From Trujillonella endophytica (GTDB lineage Bacteria; Actinomycetota; Actinomycetes; Mycobacteriales; Geodermatophilaceae): a DNA stretch of 64,000 nt. Both the position numbers and the translations under genes were made by a program. Under the pieces are notes generated by a model, which was not told the origin of the DNA, ran no database searches, and saw only the letters and a program-made list of their open reading frames with translations. The stretch spans positions 1 through 64,000 of the forward strand of contig NZ_FOEE01000020.1 in the NCBI RefSeq assembly GCF_900110555.1. Direction: 5' to 3'. This document shows, piece after piece, positions 32,998 through 41,110 of this stretch (position 1 is the first letter of the stretch; each line of letters opens with the position of its first letter).

Positions 32998-33013
32998 CAA
33001 CCGGTTGTACGAT
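32998..33013. promoter_or_regulatory. Candidate MarR operator and -10 box
   Basis: CAACCGGTTG (32998-33007) is a perfect 10-bp palindrome directly followed by TACGAT (33008-33013), a good -10 hexamer. It lies 49 bp upstream of the MarR start. A MarR-family protein bound here would block its own operon. The site is short, so this is a suggestion. Confidence 0.4.
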
Positions 33014-33061
33014 GCATCTGTTTCCGGCGTCCGCCGATCCCTGCTGCCCCCGGGAGCGCTC

Positions 33062-33589
33062 GTGACCAGATCCGCCGGCGGCGACCGGCAGGCACAGCTG
33101 CGCACCATCGGCGAGGTGATGCCGCGGCTCGTCCGGCTGATCCACGCCTACAAGACCGCGACGACCGGGCAGAGCCGGGACCGGGCCGCGCACGTGCTGC
33201 TCTTCCCGCTCGTGCGCCTGGGCCCGCTCCGGCAGAGCGCGCTGGCCGACCTGGTGCATGCCGACCCGTCGACGATCAGCCGCCACGTCGCGATGCTGGT
33301 CGAGCACGGGCTCGTGCGGCGCATCGCCGACGAGACCGACGGCCGGGCCAGCCGGCTGGTCGTCACCGACGCCGGCCACGCCACGCTCGCGCAGCTGCGG
33401 GCCGAGCGCGAGGGACACCTCGCCCAGATCACCGCCGACTGGGACGACGCCGACCTGGCCACGTTCACCGCCCTCTTCGGCCGCCTCGTCGACGGGATGG
33501 CCGCCCTGCTGCCCGACGACGCCGCGCTCGCCGACGACCCCCCGCTCCCGGACGACGCCGTCCCCTCCGACCCGGAAGAGGCCCGATGA
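33062..33589 (+). CDS. MarR-family transcriptional regulator
   Basis: A 175-residue winged-helix regulator: LVRLIHAYKTATTG, FPLVRLGPLRQSALADLVHADPSTISRHVAMLVEHGLVRRIADETDGRASRLVVTDAGHATLAQL. The wing pattern DETDGRAS and the recognition helix PSTISRHVAML are typical of MarR. The C-terminal 25 residues are acidic and Pro-rich. GTG 33062 has GGGAGC 7 nt upstream. It overlaps the DHA2 exporter by 4 bp (ATGA). MarR-exporter pairs usually respond to toxic small molecules, so drug- or metabolite-induced efflux is the likely role. Confidence 0.9.
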   Translation: MTRSAGGDRQAQLRTIGEVMPRLVRLIHAYKTATTGQSRDRAAHVLLFPLVRLGPLRQSALADLVHADPSTISRHVAMLVEHGLVRRIADETDGRASRLVVTDAGHATLAQLRAEREGHLAQITADWDDADLATFTALFGRLVDGMAALLPDDAALADDPPLPDDAVPSDPEEAR

Positions 33590-35331
33590 CCCAGACCACA
33601 CGGGGAACCGCCGCCCAGCGCAGCGAGGCCCGCGCGGCCGCCGCCGCGCCGGACGCCTCCGGCCAGTTCAGCCACCGCCAGATCGTCACGATCATCGTCG
33701 GCCTGATGGTGGCCATGTTCCTGGCCGCGCTGGACCAGACCGTCGTCTCCACGGCGATCCGCACCATCGCCGACGACCTGCAGGGTTACGACCTCCAGGC
33801 CTGGGCGACCACGGCCTTCCTGATCACCTCGACGATCACCACGCCCCTGTACGGGAAGCTGTCCGACATCTACGGCCGGCGGCCGTTCTACCTGTTCGCC
33901 ATCGCGGTCTTCGTGGTCGGCTCGCTGGCGTGCTCGTTCGCCGCCTCGATGTACCAGCTGGCGGCCTTCCGGGCGGTGCAGGGCATCGGCGCCGGCGGCC
34001 TGATGTCGCTGGCACTGGCGATCATCGGCGACATCGTGCCGCCGCGTGAGCGCTCGAAGTACCAGGGCTACTTCATGGCGGTCTTCGGCACCTCCAGCGT
34101 GCTCGGACCGGTCATCGGCGGCTTCCTCGCCGGCCAGGACTCGGTGCTGGGCCTCACCGGCTGGCGCTGGATCTTCCTGATCAACGTGCCCCTGGGCCTG
34201 CTGGCCTTCGCCGTCGTCGTGCGCGTGCTGCACCTGCCGCACACCCGGCGCGACCACCGGATCGACTGGCCCGGCGCGCTCGCGCTGGTCACCTTCCTGG
34301 TGCCGCTGCTGATCGTCGCCGAGCAGGGCCGGATCTGGGGATGGGGGTCGCCCGCGGCGCTGGCCTGCTACCTGATCGGCGCCCTCGGCTTCGTCCTGTT
34401 CATCACCGCCGAGCGCGCCTACCGGGACGAGGCGCTGCTGCCGCTGCGGATGTTCCGCAACCGCACGTTCGCGATCGCCGGCATCGGCAGCGTCGTGATG
34501 GGCGCCGGCATGTTCGGCGGCATCCTGCTGCTCCCGCAGTACCTGCAGATCGTGCACGGCTCGAGCGCGACGGTCGCCGGCCTGCAGATGATCCCGATGG
34601 TCGCCGGCATCATGACCGGCGCCGTCAGCTCGGGCATCGCGATCTCCCGGACGGGCAGGTACAAGATCTTCCCGCTCGTCGGGATCGTCTTCATGGTCGT
34701 GGCGCTGGTGTCGCTGTCGTTCGTCGTCGAGGCCGACACCTCGATCTGGGTCCTCTTCCCGTTCATGGTGCTGCTGGGCCTGGGGCTCGGGTTCAACTTC
34801 CAGCCCGTCATCCTGGCGGTGCAGAACTCGGTCTCGCCGACCGAGATGGGCGTGGCCACCTCGTCGGTGACCTTCTTCCGGCAGATGGGCGGCACGCTCG
34901 GCGTCGCGGTGTTCCTGTCGCTGCTGTTCTCCCGGCTGCCCGTCGACATCGCCGAGGCGTTCCGCTCGGCCGGCCTCGGCGGCGCGGCCGAGTCCATCGA
35001 CGTCGAGGGCGCCCTGAGCGACACGACGTCGATCTCCTCGGCGCCGCCCGCGGCGGTGCAGGCCTTCAAGGTCGGCTTCTCGGACTCCATCGACCTGGTG
35101 TTCCTCATCGCCGCCGGCGTGGTGGCGATCGGCTTCTTCGTGCTGCTGTTCCTGCCGCAGCTGGAGCTGAGCAACAAGTCGGGCATCCAGGCGCGGCAGG
35201 CCGCGGAGGGGACCGCCGGGGCCCCGGACGGCGACGACGCCGGGGAGCAGGCCACCCAGGCCGCCGGCGCCGCCGCGCCGACGTCCACGGCACCTCCGAC
35301 GGGCCGCCCCGGCGGCGCCGGCACCGCCTGA
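33586..35331 (+). CDS. DHA2-family (EmrB/QacA) MFS efflux transporter
   Basis: A 581-residue exporter with about 14 membrane segments. The DHA2 hallmarks LDQTVVSTAIRTIADDL, the motif A loop YGKLSDIYGRRPFYL, and motif C GTSSVLGPVIGGFLAG before GWRWIFLINVPLG are all present. The final 45 residues are an Ala/Thr/Pro-rich cytoplasmic tail. ATG 33586 overlaps the MarR stop. It probably uses the proton gradient to expel lipophilic or cationic drugs; the substrate is unknown. Confidence 0.93.
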   Translation: MTQTTRGTAAQRSEARAAAAAPDASGQFSHRQIVTIIVGLMVAMFLAALDQTVVSTAIRTIADDLQGYDLQAWATTAFLITSTITTPLYGKLSDIYGRRPFYLFAIAVFVVGSLACSFAASMYQLAAFRAVQGIGAGGLMSLALAIIGDIVPPRERSKYQGYFMAVFGTSSVLGPVIGGFLAGQDSVLGLTGWRWIFLINVPLGLLAFAVVVRVLHLPHTRRDHRIDWPGALALVTFLVPLLIVAEQGRIWGWGSPAALACYLIGALGFVLFITAERAYRDEALLPLRMFRNRTFAIAGIGSVVMGAGMFGGILLLPQYLQIVHGSSATVAGLQMIPMVAGIMTGAVSSGIAISRTGRYKIFPLVGIVFMVVALVSLSFVVEADTSIWVLFPFMVLLGLGLGFNFQPVILAVQNSVSPTEMGVATSSVTFFRQMGGTLGVAVFLSLLFSRLPVDIAEAFRSAGLGGAAESIDVEGALSDTTSISSAPPAAVQAFKVGFSDSIDLVFLIAAGVVAIGFFVLLFLPQLELSNKSGIQARQAAEGTAGAPDGDDAGEQATQAAGAAAPTSTAPPTGRPGGAGTA

Positions 35332-35376
35332 GGTCGGTTGCCGAATCCGCCCCGAGTCCGGGCCCGCTCCACCCTG

Positions 35377-35434
35377 CCGGCGGGTTCCCGGCGTTGCCGG
35401 CGCGATGCGACCGGCACCGTCGGGAACCCGCCGG
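35377..35434. terminator. Long hairpin, 24-bp imperfect stem
   Basis: The left arm (35377-35400) and right arm (35411-35434) pair over 24 positions with one mismatch and one G-U pair, around a 10-nt loop; the arms begin CCGGCGGGTTCCCG and end CGGGAACCCGCCGG. There is no U-tract, as is usual for strong hairpins in high-GC actinobacteria. It lies between the efflux gene and fadE-like gene, both on the plus strand, and most probably ends the exporter transcript. Confidence 0.75.
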
Positions 35435-35531
35435 TATCGCGGCCGAGAGGGGCGCGGCGGTGACGCCGACGCGGGTCGGGTGACCGGCCTACGGTGGACG
35501 GCGTCCGATCCGTCGCCGTGCTGGAGGCACC

Positions 35532-37328
35532 GTGCCCGCGTCCTCGCTGATCCTCAACCGCCGGGACCTGGACTTCCTGCTCCACGAGTGGCTCGACGTC
35601 GAGAGCCTGGTCAAGCGCCCCCGCTACGCCGAGCACTCCCGCGAGACCTTCGACGCGGTGCTCGATCTCGCCGAGCAGATCGCCACCGAGCACTTCGCCC
35701 CGCACAACCGCACGGCCGACGAGAACGAGCCGCGGTTCGTCGACGGCCGGGTCGAGATGATCCCCGAGGTGGGGCGCGCCCTGGCGGTCTTCGCCGGCGC
35801 CGGGCTGCTGGCCGGCGAGTTCGACGAGCGCTTCGGCGGCATGCAGCTGCCGCACACGGTCGGCCAGGCGGTGTTCGCCTGGTTCAAGGCCGCGAACGTG
35901 GGCACCTCGGCCTATCCGTTCCTCACGATGGCCAACGCCCGGCTGCTCATCGCGCACGGCAGCGACGAGCAGGTCGAGACCTACGTGCGGCCGATGGTCG
36001 AGGGCCGCTGGTTCGGCACGATGGCGCTCTCGGAGCCCCAGGCGGGCTCGTCGCTGGCCGACATCACCACCCGGGCCGAGCGCCAGGACGACGGCACGTA
36101 CCGGCTGACCGGCAACAAGATGTGGATCTCCGGCGGCGACCACGAGCTGACCGAGAACATCGTCCACCTCGTCCTGGCCAAGATCCCCGGCGGTCCGCCC
36201 GGCGTGAAGGGCATCTCGCTGTTCGTCGTCCCGAAGTACCTGGTGGACGCCGACGGCTCCCTCGGCGAGCGCAACGACGTCGTCCTCGCGGGGCTCAACC
36301 ACAAGATGGGCTACCGGGGGACGACGAACACCCTGCTCAACTTCGGCGAGGGCGGGCACACCCCCGGCGGGCGGGCCGGAGCGGTCGGGTACCTGGTGGG
36401 TGAGGAGCACCGCGGCCTCACCTACATGTTCCACATGATGAACGAGGCCCGGATCGGCGTGGGGATGGGCGCGACCGTCCTCGGCTACACCGGCTACCTG
36501 CACGCGCTGGAGTACGCCCGGACGCGCACCCAGGGCCGCCCACCGGCGGCGAAGGACCCGACCTCTCCGGCCGTTCGGATCATCGAGCACACCGACGTCC
36601 GACGGATGCTGCTCGCGGCGAAGTCCTACGCCGAGGGCGGGCTCGCGCTCGGCCTCTACTGCGCGCGCCTGGTCGACGAGGAGCAGACGGCGGAGGCGCC
36701 CGAGGCCCGCGACCGCGCGCACCTGCTCCTGGAGATGCTGACGCCGATCGCGAAGGCCTGGCCCTCGCAGTACGGCCCGGTGGCCGACGACCTGGCCATC
36801 CAGGTGCACGGCGGGTACGGCTACACCCGCGACTACCCCGTCGAGCAGTTCTACCGGGACAACAGGCTGAACCCGATCCACGAGGGCACCAACGGCATCC
36901 AGGGCCTGGACCTGCTCGGGCGCAAGGTCCTCATGCAGGACGGCGCCGGGCTACGACTGCTCGGGGAGACGATCACCGCGACGACCGCGCGGGCCGCCGG
37001 CACGGCCTGGGCCGGCTTCGCGGCCGACCTCGACGCCGCCGTCGCCCGCCTCGGCGCGGTGACGGCCACGCTGTGGGGCGCCGGCGACCCCGCCGTCACC
37101 CTGGCCAACGCGACCGCCTACCTCGAGGCGGCGGGCCACGTCGTCGTCGCGTGGCTGTGGCTGGAGCAGGCCCTGGCCACCCGGGAGGAGAGCACCCCCT
37201 TCTACGAGGGCAAGCGCGCGGCCGCCCGCTACTTCCACCGCTACGAGCTGCCCGCGGTGCACACGCGGCTGGACCTGCTGGAATCCCTCGACCGGACGGT
37301 CCTGGACACCGACGAGACCTGGCTCTGA
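35532..37328 (+). CDS. Acyl-CoA dehydrogenase, long FadE5-like form
   Basis: A 598-residue flavoenzyme, longer than the about 390-residue standard family. FAD/substrate motifs: ALSEPQAGSSLADITTRA, KMWISGGDHELTENIVHLVLAKI, QVHGGYGYTRDYPVEQFYRDNRLNPIHEGTNGIQ with catalytic Glu451. The C-terminal 130 residues form the extra helical domain of this subgroup. It oxidises medium to long acyl-CoA in beta-oxidation. GTG 35532 has GGAGG 4-5 nt upstream; a TACGGT -10 box at 35490-35495 gives a leader of about 30 nt. It has no operon partner on either side. Confidence 0.93.
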   Translation: MPASSLILNRRDLDFLLHEWLDVESLVKRPRYAEHSRETFDAVLDLAEQIATEHFAPHNRTADENEPRFVDGRVEMIPEVGRALAVFAGAGLLAGEFDERFGGMQLPHTVGQAVFAWFKAANVGTSAYPFLTMANARLLIAHGSDEQVETYVRPMVEGRWFGTMALSEPQAGSSLADITTRAERQDDGTYRLTGNKMWISGGDHELTENIVHLVLAKIPGGPPGVKGISLFVVPKYLVDADGSLGERNDVVLAGLNHKMGYRGTTNTLLNFGEGGHTPGGRAGAVGYLVGEEHRGLTYMFHMMNEARIGVGMGATVLGYTGYLHALEYARTRTQGRPPAAKDPTSPAVRIIEHTDVRRMLLAAKSYAEGGLALGLYCARLVDEEQTAEAPEARDRAHLLLEMLTPIAKAWPSQYGPVADDLAIQVHGGYGYTRDYPVEQFYRDNRLNPIHEGTNGIQGLDLLGRKVLMQDGAGLRLLGETITATTARAAGTAWAGFAADLDAAVARLGAVTATLWGAGDPAVTLANATAYLEAAGHVVVAWLWLEQALATREESTPFYEGKRAAARYFHRYELPAVHTRLDLLESLDRTVLDTDETWL

Positions 37329-37418
37329 GCCGCGACACGCCCGCGCCCCGCGGCTCCGGGAGGAGCAGCGGGGCGCGGTGGGCGGGGAACGGTCCGGGGG
37401 ACCGATCCGGGGATCAGG

Positions 37419-37589
37419 TCAGGCGGTTCCGGCGGTGACCGCCACCGGCTCGGGCGCGGACTGCGCCGCACGGGGGGCGCTCGCGGCGCGCTCGCGCTCG
37501 TAACGCGCTGTGCTGGAGGATCCCATCACGATCACCAGCCCGGTCAGCACCAGGAACCCGAGCAGGGTCACTGCCGGCCAGAACATCAT
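37419..37589 (-). CDS. 56-residue single-pass membrane protein
   Basis: A small gene below the usual length cut-off. It encodes MMFWPAVTLLGFLVLTGLVI, then VMGSSSTARYERERAASAP and a Pro/Ala/Val tail. The membrane segment covers residues 4-22 and the positive residues after it place the tail in the cytoplasm. GGGGGAG lies 8-9 nt before ATG 37589. The N-terminal block (WPAVTL-GF-VL....STA-YE-ER) is clearly similar to residues 9-50 of the protein encoded at 57248-58153, so it is a real, conserved module. The role is unknown. Confidence 0.7.
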   Translation of the reverse strand: MMFWPAVTLLGFLVLTGLVIVMGSSSTARYERERAASAPRAAQSAPEPVAVTAGTA

Positions 37590-37964
37590 CGTGCGAACTC
37601 CCCCTGTCGATCTCTTCTCTCGCCCGCCGCAACCGCGGGCGGCACGTCGTCGGGACCTGTGTCCCCCGTCGATCTACATCTCAATCGTCGATCTGTGATC
37701 GTTTCCTGACTGTTGGTGACACGACTCACATCGCCGCTGCGGCGCGGCACCGTCCTGCTCATCGCGGTCATGGTGTCCCGCCGCGCGGGATCGGCCGGTC
37801 CGACGGCGGTCCGGCGCGTCCCGGCCCACCGGCGCGTCCGGGTCATGGGTGCCGACATCGGCACTCCGCGTCACCGCGACACCCCGCCGGCGCGAATGGA
37901 ACGCGACCGTCCGGGGCAATCGACGGCGAGCACGTTCGCAGACCCCGACCGGAGGACCCCCCCG
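37590..37964. other. Promoter-bearing intergenic region
   Basis: A 375-bp gap between the small membrane protein gene (minus) and the YihY gene (plus). The stretch 37665-37720 is much richer in A+T than its surroundings and probably holds divergent promoters. GTCGATCT occurs three times (37606, 37668, 37687). A minus-strand frame that ends on the small gene's start codon has no protein-like composition. Confidence 0.5.
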
Positions 37965-39014
37965 ATGGCCCGTTCCACCGGATCCCGCAGCGCGGCCACC
38001 ACCGCCGCCGCCAAGGACACCCGCTTCTCCGGCAACGTCGCCGGCGACCCCGTCCCCCAGGACGACGCGGTCAGCTCGACCCGGTTCGACAACGCTCCCC
38101 GGGGAGCGGACCGCACGCCCACGACGATGGGCACCATCAAGCGCACCCTCAAGGAATTCAGCGAGGACCAGCTCACCGACCGCGCTGCGTCACTGACGTA
38201 CTACGGCGTCCTCGCGCTGTTCCCCGCGCTCATCGCGCTGCTGTCGATCATCGGTCTGCTGACCGATCCCCAGCAGCTGTCCGACGCGCTGACGAAGGTC
38301 GTCCCGGCCGACGCCGCGGACACGCTGAACCCGGTCATCGACCAGATCGCCGGCAACACCGGCACCGCCGGGTTCGCGCTGATCATCGGTCTCGCCGCCG
38401 CCATCTGGTCGGCGTCGGGCTACGTCGGCGCCTTCACCCGCGCCGCGAACGTGGTGTACGAGACGCCCGAGGGCCGCAAGATCTGGAAGCTCAAGCCGCT
38501 CCAGCTGCTGATCACCCTGATCGGCGTCCTCATGGCCGCGCTCATCGTCGCGATGCTGGTGCTCAGCGGCCCCGTGGTGGAGGCCGTCGGCAGCGCGATC
38601 GGGCTCGGGGACACCGCGGTCAGCGTGTGGAACGTCGCCAAGTGGCCCGTGATGGTCGTCGTCCTCGCCCTGATGATCGCGATCCTGTACTACGCCACCC
38701 CGAACGCGAAGCTCCGCGGCTTCAAGTGGGTCAGCCCCGGCGCGGGCGTGGCCATCCTGGTCGCCGTCGTGGCGTCGGCCGCGTTCGCCTTCTACGTCGG
38801 CAACTTCGGCAGCTACAACAAGACCTACGGCGCGCTCGCCGGCGTCGTGATCTTCCTGATCTGGTTCTGGCTGATCAACCTGTCGCTGCTGTTCGGCATC
38901 GAGCTCGACGCCGAGATCGAGCGGACCAAGGAGCTCAAGGAGGGCGTGCCCGAGGCCCACAAGGAGATCCAGCTCGACGCCCGCGCCGAGCCCAAGCCCC
39001 GCCACACGAACTGA
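37965..39014 (+). CDS. YihY/BrkB-family membrane protein
   Basis: A 349-residue protein. After a 50-residue polar N-terminus, a YihY domain starts at FSEDQLTDRAASLTYYGVLALFPALIALLSIIG and has about six membrane segments. It includes IWSASGYVGAFTRAANVVYETPEGRKIWKLKPLQLLITLIGV, YYATPNAKLRGFKWVSPGAGVAI and the last helix GVVIFLIWFWLINLSLLFGIELDAEIERTKELKEG. These motifs define the YihY (formerly RNase BN) family. Its function is not established; a transport or envelope role is assumed. It converges with the hemerythrin gene across a hairpin. Confidence 0.92.
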   Translation: MARSTGSRSAATTAAAKDTRFSGNVAGDPVPQDDAVSSTRFDNAPRGADRTPTTMGTIKRTLKEFSEDQLTDRAASLTYYGVLALFPALIALLSIIGLLTDPQQLSDALTKVVPADAADTLNPVIDQIAGNTGTAGFALIIGLAAAIWSASGYVGAFTRAANVVYETPEGRKIWKLKPLQLLITLIGVLMAALIVAMLVLSGPVVEAVGSAIGLGDTAVSVWNVAKWPVMVVVLALMIAILYYATPNAKLRGFKWVSPGAGVAILVAVVASAAFAFYVGNFGSYNKTYGALAGVVIFLIWFWLINLSLLFGIELDAEIERTKELKEGVPEAHKEIQLDARAEPKPRHTN

Positions 39015-39017
39015 GCC

Positions 39018-39064
39018 GAGCGGAGTCGCTCGGTGACGGTTTCCGTTCCCCGGCGACTCCGCTC
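39018..39064. terminator. Bidirectional terminator hairpin between convergent genes
   Basis: GAGCGGAGTCGC (39018-39029) and GCGACTCCGCTC (39053-39064) form a perfect 12-bp stem; the 23-nt loop contains a smaller ACGG-ttt-CCGT stem. It starts 4 nt after the YihY stop and reaches the stop codon of the convergent hemerythrin gene. Confidence 0.8.
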
Positions 39065-39749
39065 AGCCGTGCCGGGCCGGGGGCGTCCGCTCGACGAGCG
39101 CGGCGACCCCCGCGAGCCCCTTGCTGACCGCCTCCCCGACCGGCGCCAGCCGCGCCGGGCCCAGGCGGACGCCGGAGTCGATCAGGTCGCGGGTCCGGTC
39201 GATCACCGACAGCGGCAGGGTCGAGAGGGCGTTGCCCGGCGGACGGCGGGCCACCGTCGGATGCGGGCGCGTCGGGGAGATCCGCCGCACGAGCTCCCAG
39301 TGGCGACCGAGGCGGCGCAGCTCGTGCGGGTCGAGCCTCTCCTGCAGGCGGGGCAGCAGGAGGTCCTCCTCGTCGCGGACGTCCGCGCGCAGCACCTCCA
39401 CCAGCCGCGCCAGCCGCGCCGGCCGCCGCGGATCGTCCGGCCCGCCCTCCTCCAGCGCCGCCACCAGGTCGCTGACCACCTGGTGCTCCTGCTCGATCCG
39501 CAGCGTGAGCGCCTCGCCGTCGGCCAGGACCCTCCGGGCGACGGGCCACAGGACCGCCTCCTCGGCGAAGGCGTGGGCGAACACCAGCCGGTCGATGCGC
39601 CGGAGCACCGCCTCCTGCCCCCGGCCGGTCGTGCCGTCGAGCTCGTGCAGCAGCCCGTCGAGCCGCGCGTGGTCACGGCGCTGCCTGGTGAGGACACTGC
39701 CGGGACCGCCGAGCTCGGACTCGGACTGATCGGCGAGGGTTCGGGGCAC
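39063..39749 (-). CDS. Hemerythrin HHE-domain protein
   Basis: A 228-residue protein with a four-helix HHE domain at about residues 20-130. Putative di-iron ligands: His27 (RDHARLDGLLHEL), His59 and Glu63 (AHAFAEEAVLWP), His89 (EQEHQVVSDL) and an acidic helix DVRDEEDLLLPRL, which has Asp where many members have His. The remaining 90 residues (ISPTRPHPTVARRPPGN...) hold a helical tail. Such proteins sense or store oxygen, nitric oxide or iron. The start is GTG 39749. Iron binding should be regarded as probable only. Confidence 0.82.
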   Translation of the reverse strand: MPRTLADQSESELGGPGSVLTRQRRDHARLDGLLHELDGTTGRGQEAVLRRIDRLVFAHAFAEEAVLWPVARRVLADGEALTLRIEQEHQVVSDLVAALEEGGPDDPRRPARLARLVEVLRADVRDEEDLLLPRLQERLDPHELRRLGRHWELVRRISPTRPHPTVARRPPGNALSTLPLSVIDRTRDLIDSGVRLGPARLAPVGEAVSKGLAGVAALVERTPPARHG

Positions 39750-39904
39750 GGGAACACGACCTCTCGGTGCGGGACTGAACCGTCCGGTACTTCCCCGCGC
39801 CGGCGGGCCGCATGCCAGGGCCGGCGCCGGTTGCCCGCCCCGGCCCCGGGGGTAGGGCCACGGGGCCGCGGGCGACGGAGCCCGATCGCCCTCCAGGAGG
39901 CCCC

Positions 39905-41080
39905 ATGACCCCGCCCGTGACCTCGGATTTCTACGAGCTCGAGGCGCTGCTCGACGACGCCGACCGGGAGCGGCTGTACCGGGTCCGCGACTTCATGGAC
40001 ACCCGTGTCCAGCCGGTGATCAACGACTACTGGACGCGCGGGGAGTTCCCGCACGAGCTGGTCCCCGGGCTCGCCGAGCTGGGCGTCGCGGGAGCGCAGT
40101 ACTCCGGGTACGGCTCCCCCGGCCGCTCCTCGCTGTTCGACGGCATGGTCGCCATGGAGTTCTCCCGCGGCGATCCGTCGATCGCCACCTTCATGGGCGT
40201 CCACGGCGGCCTGGCGATGGGGACCATGCACCTGTGCGCCTCCGAGGAGCAGAAGGAGCGCTGGCTGCCGGCGATGGCGCGGATGGAGCTGATCGGCGCG
40301 TTCGGGCTCACCGAGCCCGAGCACGGGTCCGACGTCGCCCGGGGGCTGCAGACCACCGCCCGCCGCGACGGCGACGAGTGGGTGCTCACCGGCGAGAAGA
40401 AGTGGATCGGCAACGGCAGCTTCGCCGACCTGGTGATCATCTGGGCCCGCGACGACCGGACCGACGCGGTGCTCGGCTTCGTCGTCGAGAAGGGCACCCC
40501 CGGCTACTCCGCGGTCGACCTCAAGGACAAGATCGCGCTGCGGGCGGTGCAGAACGCGCACATCACGCTGGACGGCGTCCGGGTGCCCGAGGCCGACCGC
40601 CTGCAGGGCGCGAACTCCTTCCGGGACACCGCGCGGGTGCTGCGCGCGACCCGCGTGGGCGTCGCCTGGTCGGCCGTCGGGTGCGCGCGCGGCGCCTACG
40701 AGCACGCCCTGCGCTACGCGGAGGGGCGCGAGCAGTTCGGCCGGCCGATCACCGGCTTCCAGCTGGTGCAGGACCTGGTCTTCCGGATGCTGGGCAACAT
40801 CACCGCCTCGGCCACGCTCTGCGCCCGCGCCTCCCAGCTGCAGGACTGCGGCCGGCTCCGCGACGAGCACGCCTCGATGGCCAAGGCCTACAGCACCATG
40901 CGGATGCGCGAGACCGTCGGCTGGGCCCGCGAGCTGATGGGGGGCAACGGCATCCTGCTGGAGAACCACGTGGGCCGGTTCGTCGCCGACGCCGAGGCCA
41001 TCTACTCCTACGAGGGCACCCGCGAGGTCAACAGCCTCATCGTGGGCCGCGCCGTCACCGGCGAGAGCGCGCTGGTCTGA
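39905..41080 (+). CDS. Acyl-CoA dehydrogenase, glutaryl-CoA dehydrogenase-like
   Basis: A 391-residue flavoenzyme. The catalytic Glu370 lies in SYEGTREVNSLIVGRAVTG, the glutaryl-CoA dehydrogenase variant of the motif. Other features: FGLTEPEHGSDVARGLQTTA, GEKKWIGNGSFADLVIIWAR and RAVQNAHITLDGVRVPEADRL. Glutaryl-CoA dehydrogenases both oxidise and decarboxylate; an Arg that recognises the distal carboxylate is usual, but I cannot confirm it here. ATG 39905 has AGGAGG 4-5 nt upstream. The gene stands alone. It might alternatively be a general acyl-CoA dehydrogenase. Confidence 0.88.
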   Translation: MTPPVTSDFYELEALLDDADRERLYRVRDFMDTRVQPVINDYWTRGEFPHELVPGLAELGVAGAQYSGYGSPGRSSLFDGMVAMEFSRGDPSIATFMGVHGGLAMGTMHLCASEEQKERWLPAMARMELIGAFGLTEPEHGSDVARGLQTTARRDGDEWVLTGEKKWIGNGSFADLVIIWARDDRTDAVLGFVVEKGTPGYSAVDLKDKIALRAVQNAHITLDGVRVPEADRLQGANSFRDTARVLRATRVGVAWSAVGCARGAYEHALRYAEGREQFGRPITGFQLVQDLVFRMLGNITASATLCARASQLQDCGRLRDEHASMAKAYSTMRMRETVGWARELMGGNGILLENHVGRFVADAEAIYSYEGTREVNSLIVGRAVTGESALV

Positions 41081-41110
41081 GCTCGGACCCTCCGACGGAG
41101 CGGCCCCTCG

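Noticed and set aside
34419-36881. An 820-codon minus-strand open frame across the exporter and fadE-like genes
   Set aside because: It covers two well-supported genes on the other strand. Its composition is Gly/Arg/Val/Asp-rich and it crosses a strong hairpin.
37586-37864. A 92-codon minus-strand frame ending on the start codon of the small membrane gene
   Set aside because: Composition is Arg/Thr/Asp-rich with no hydrophobic core, there is no convincing ribosome site, and it covers the AT-rich promoter-like region.
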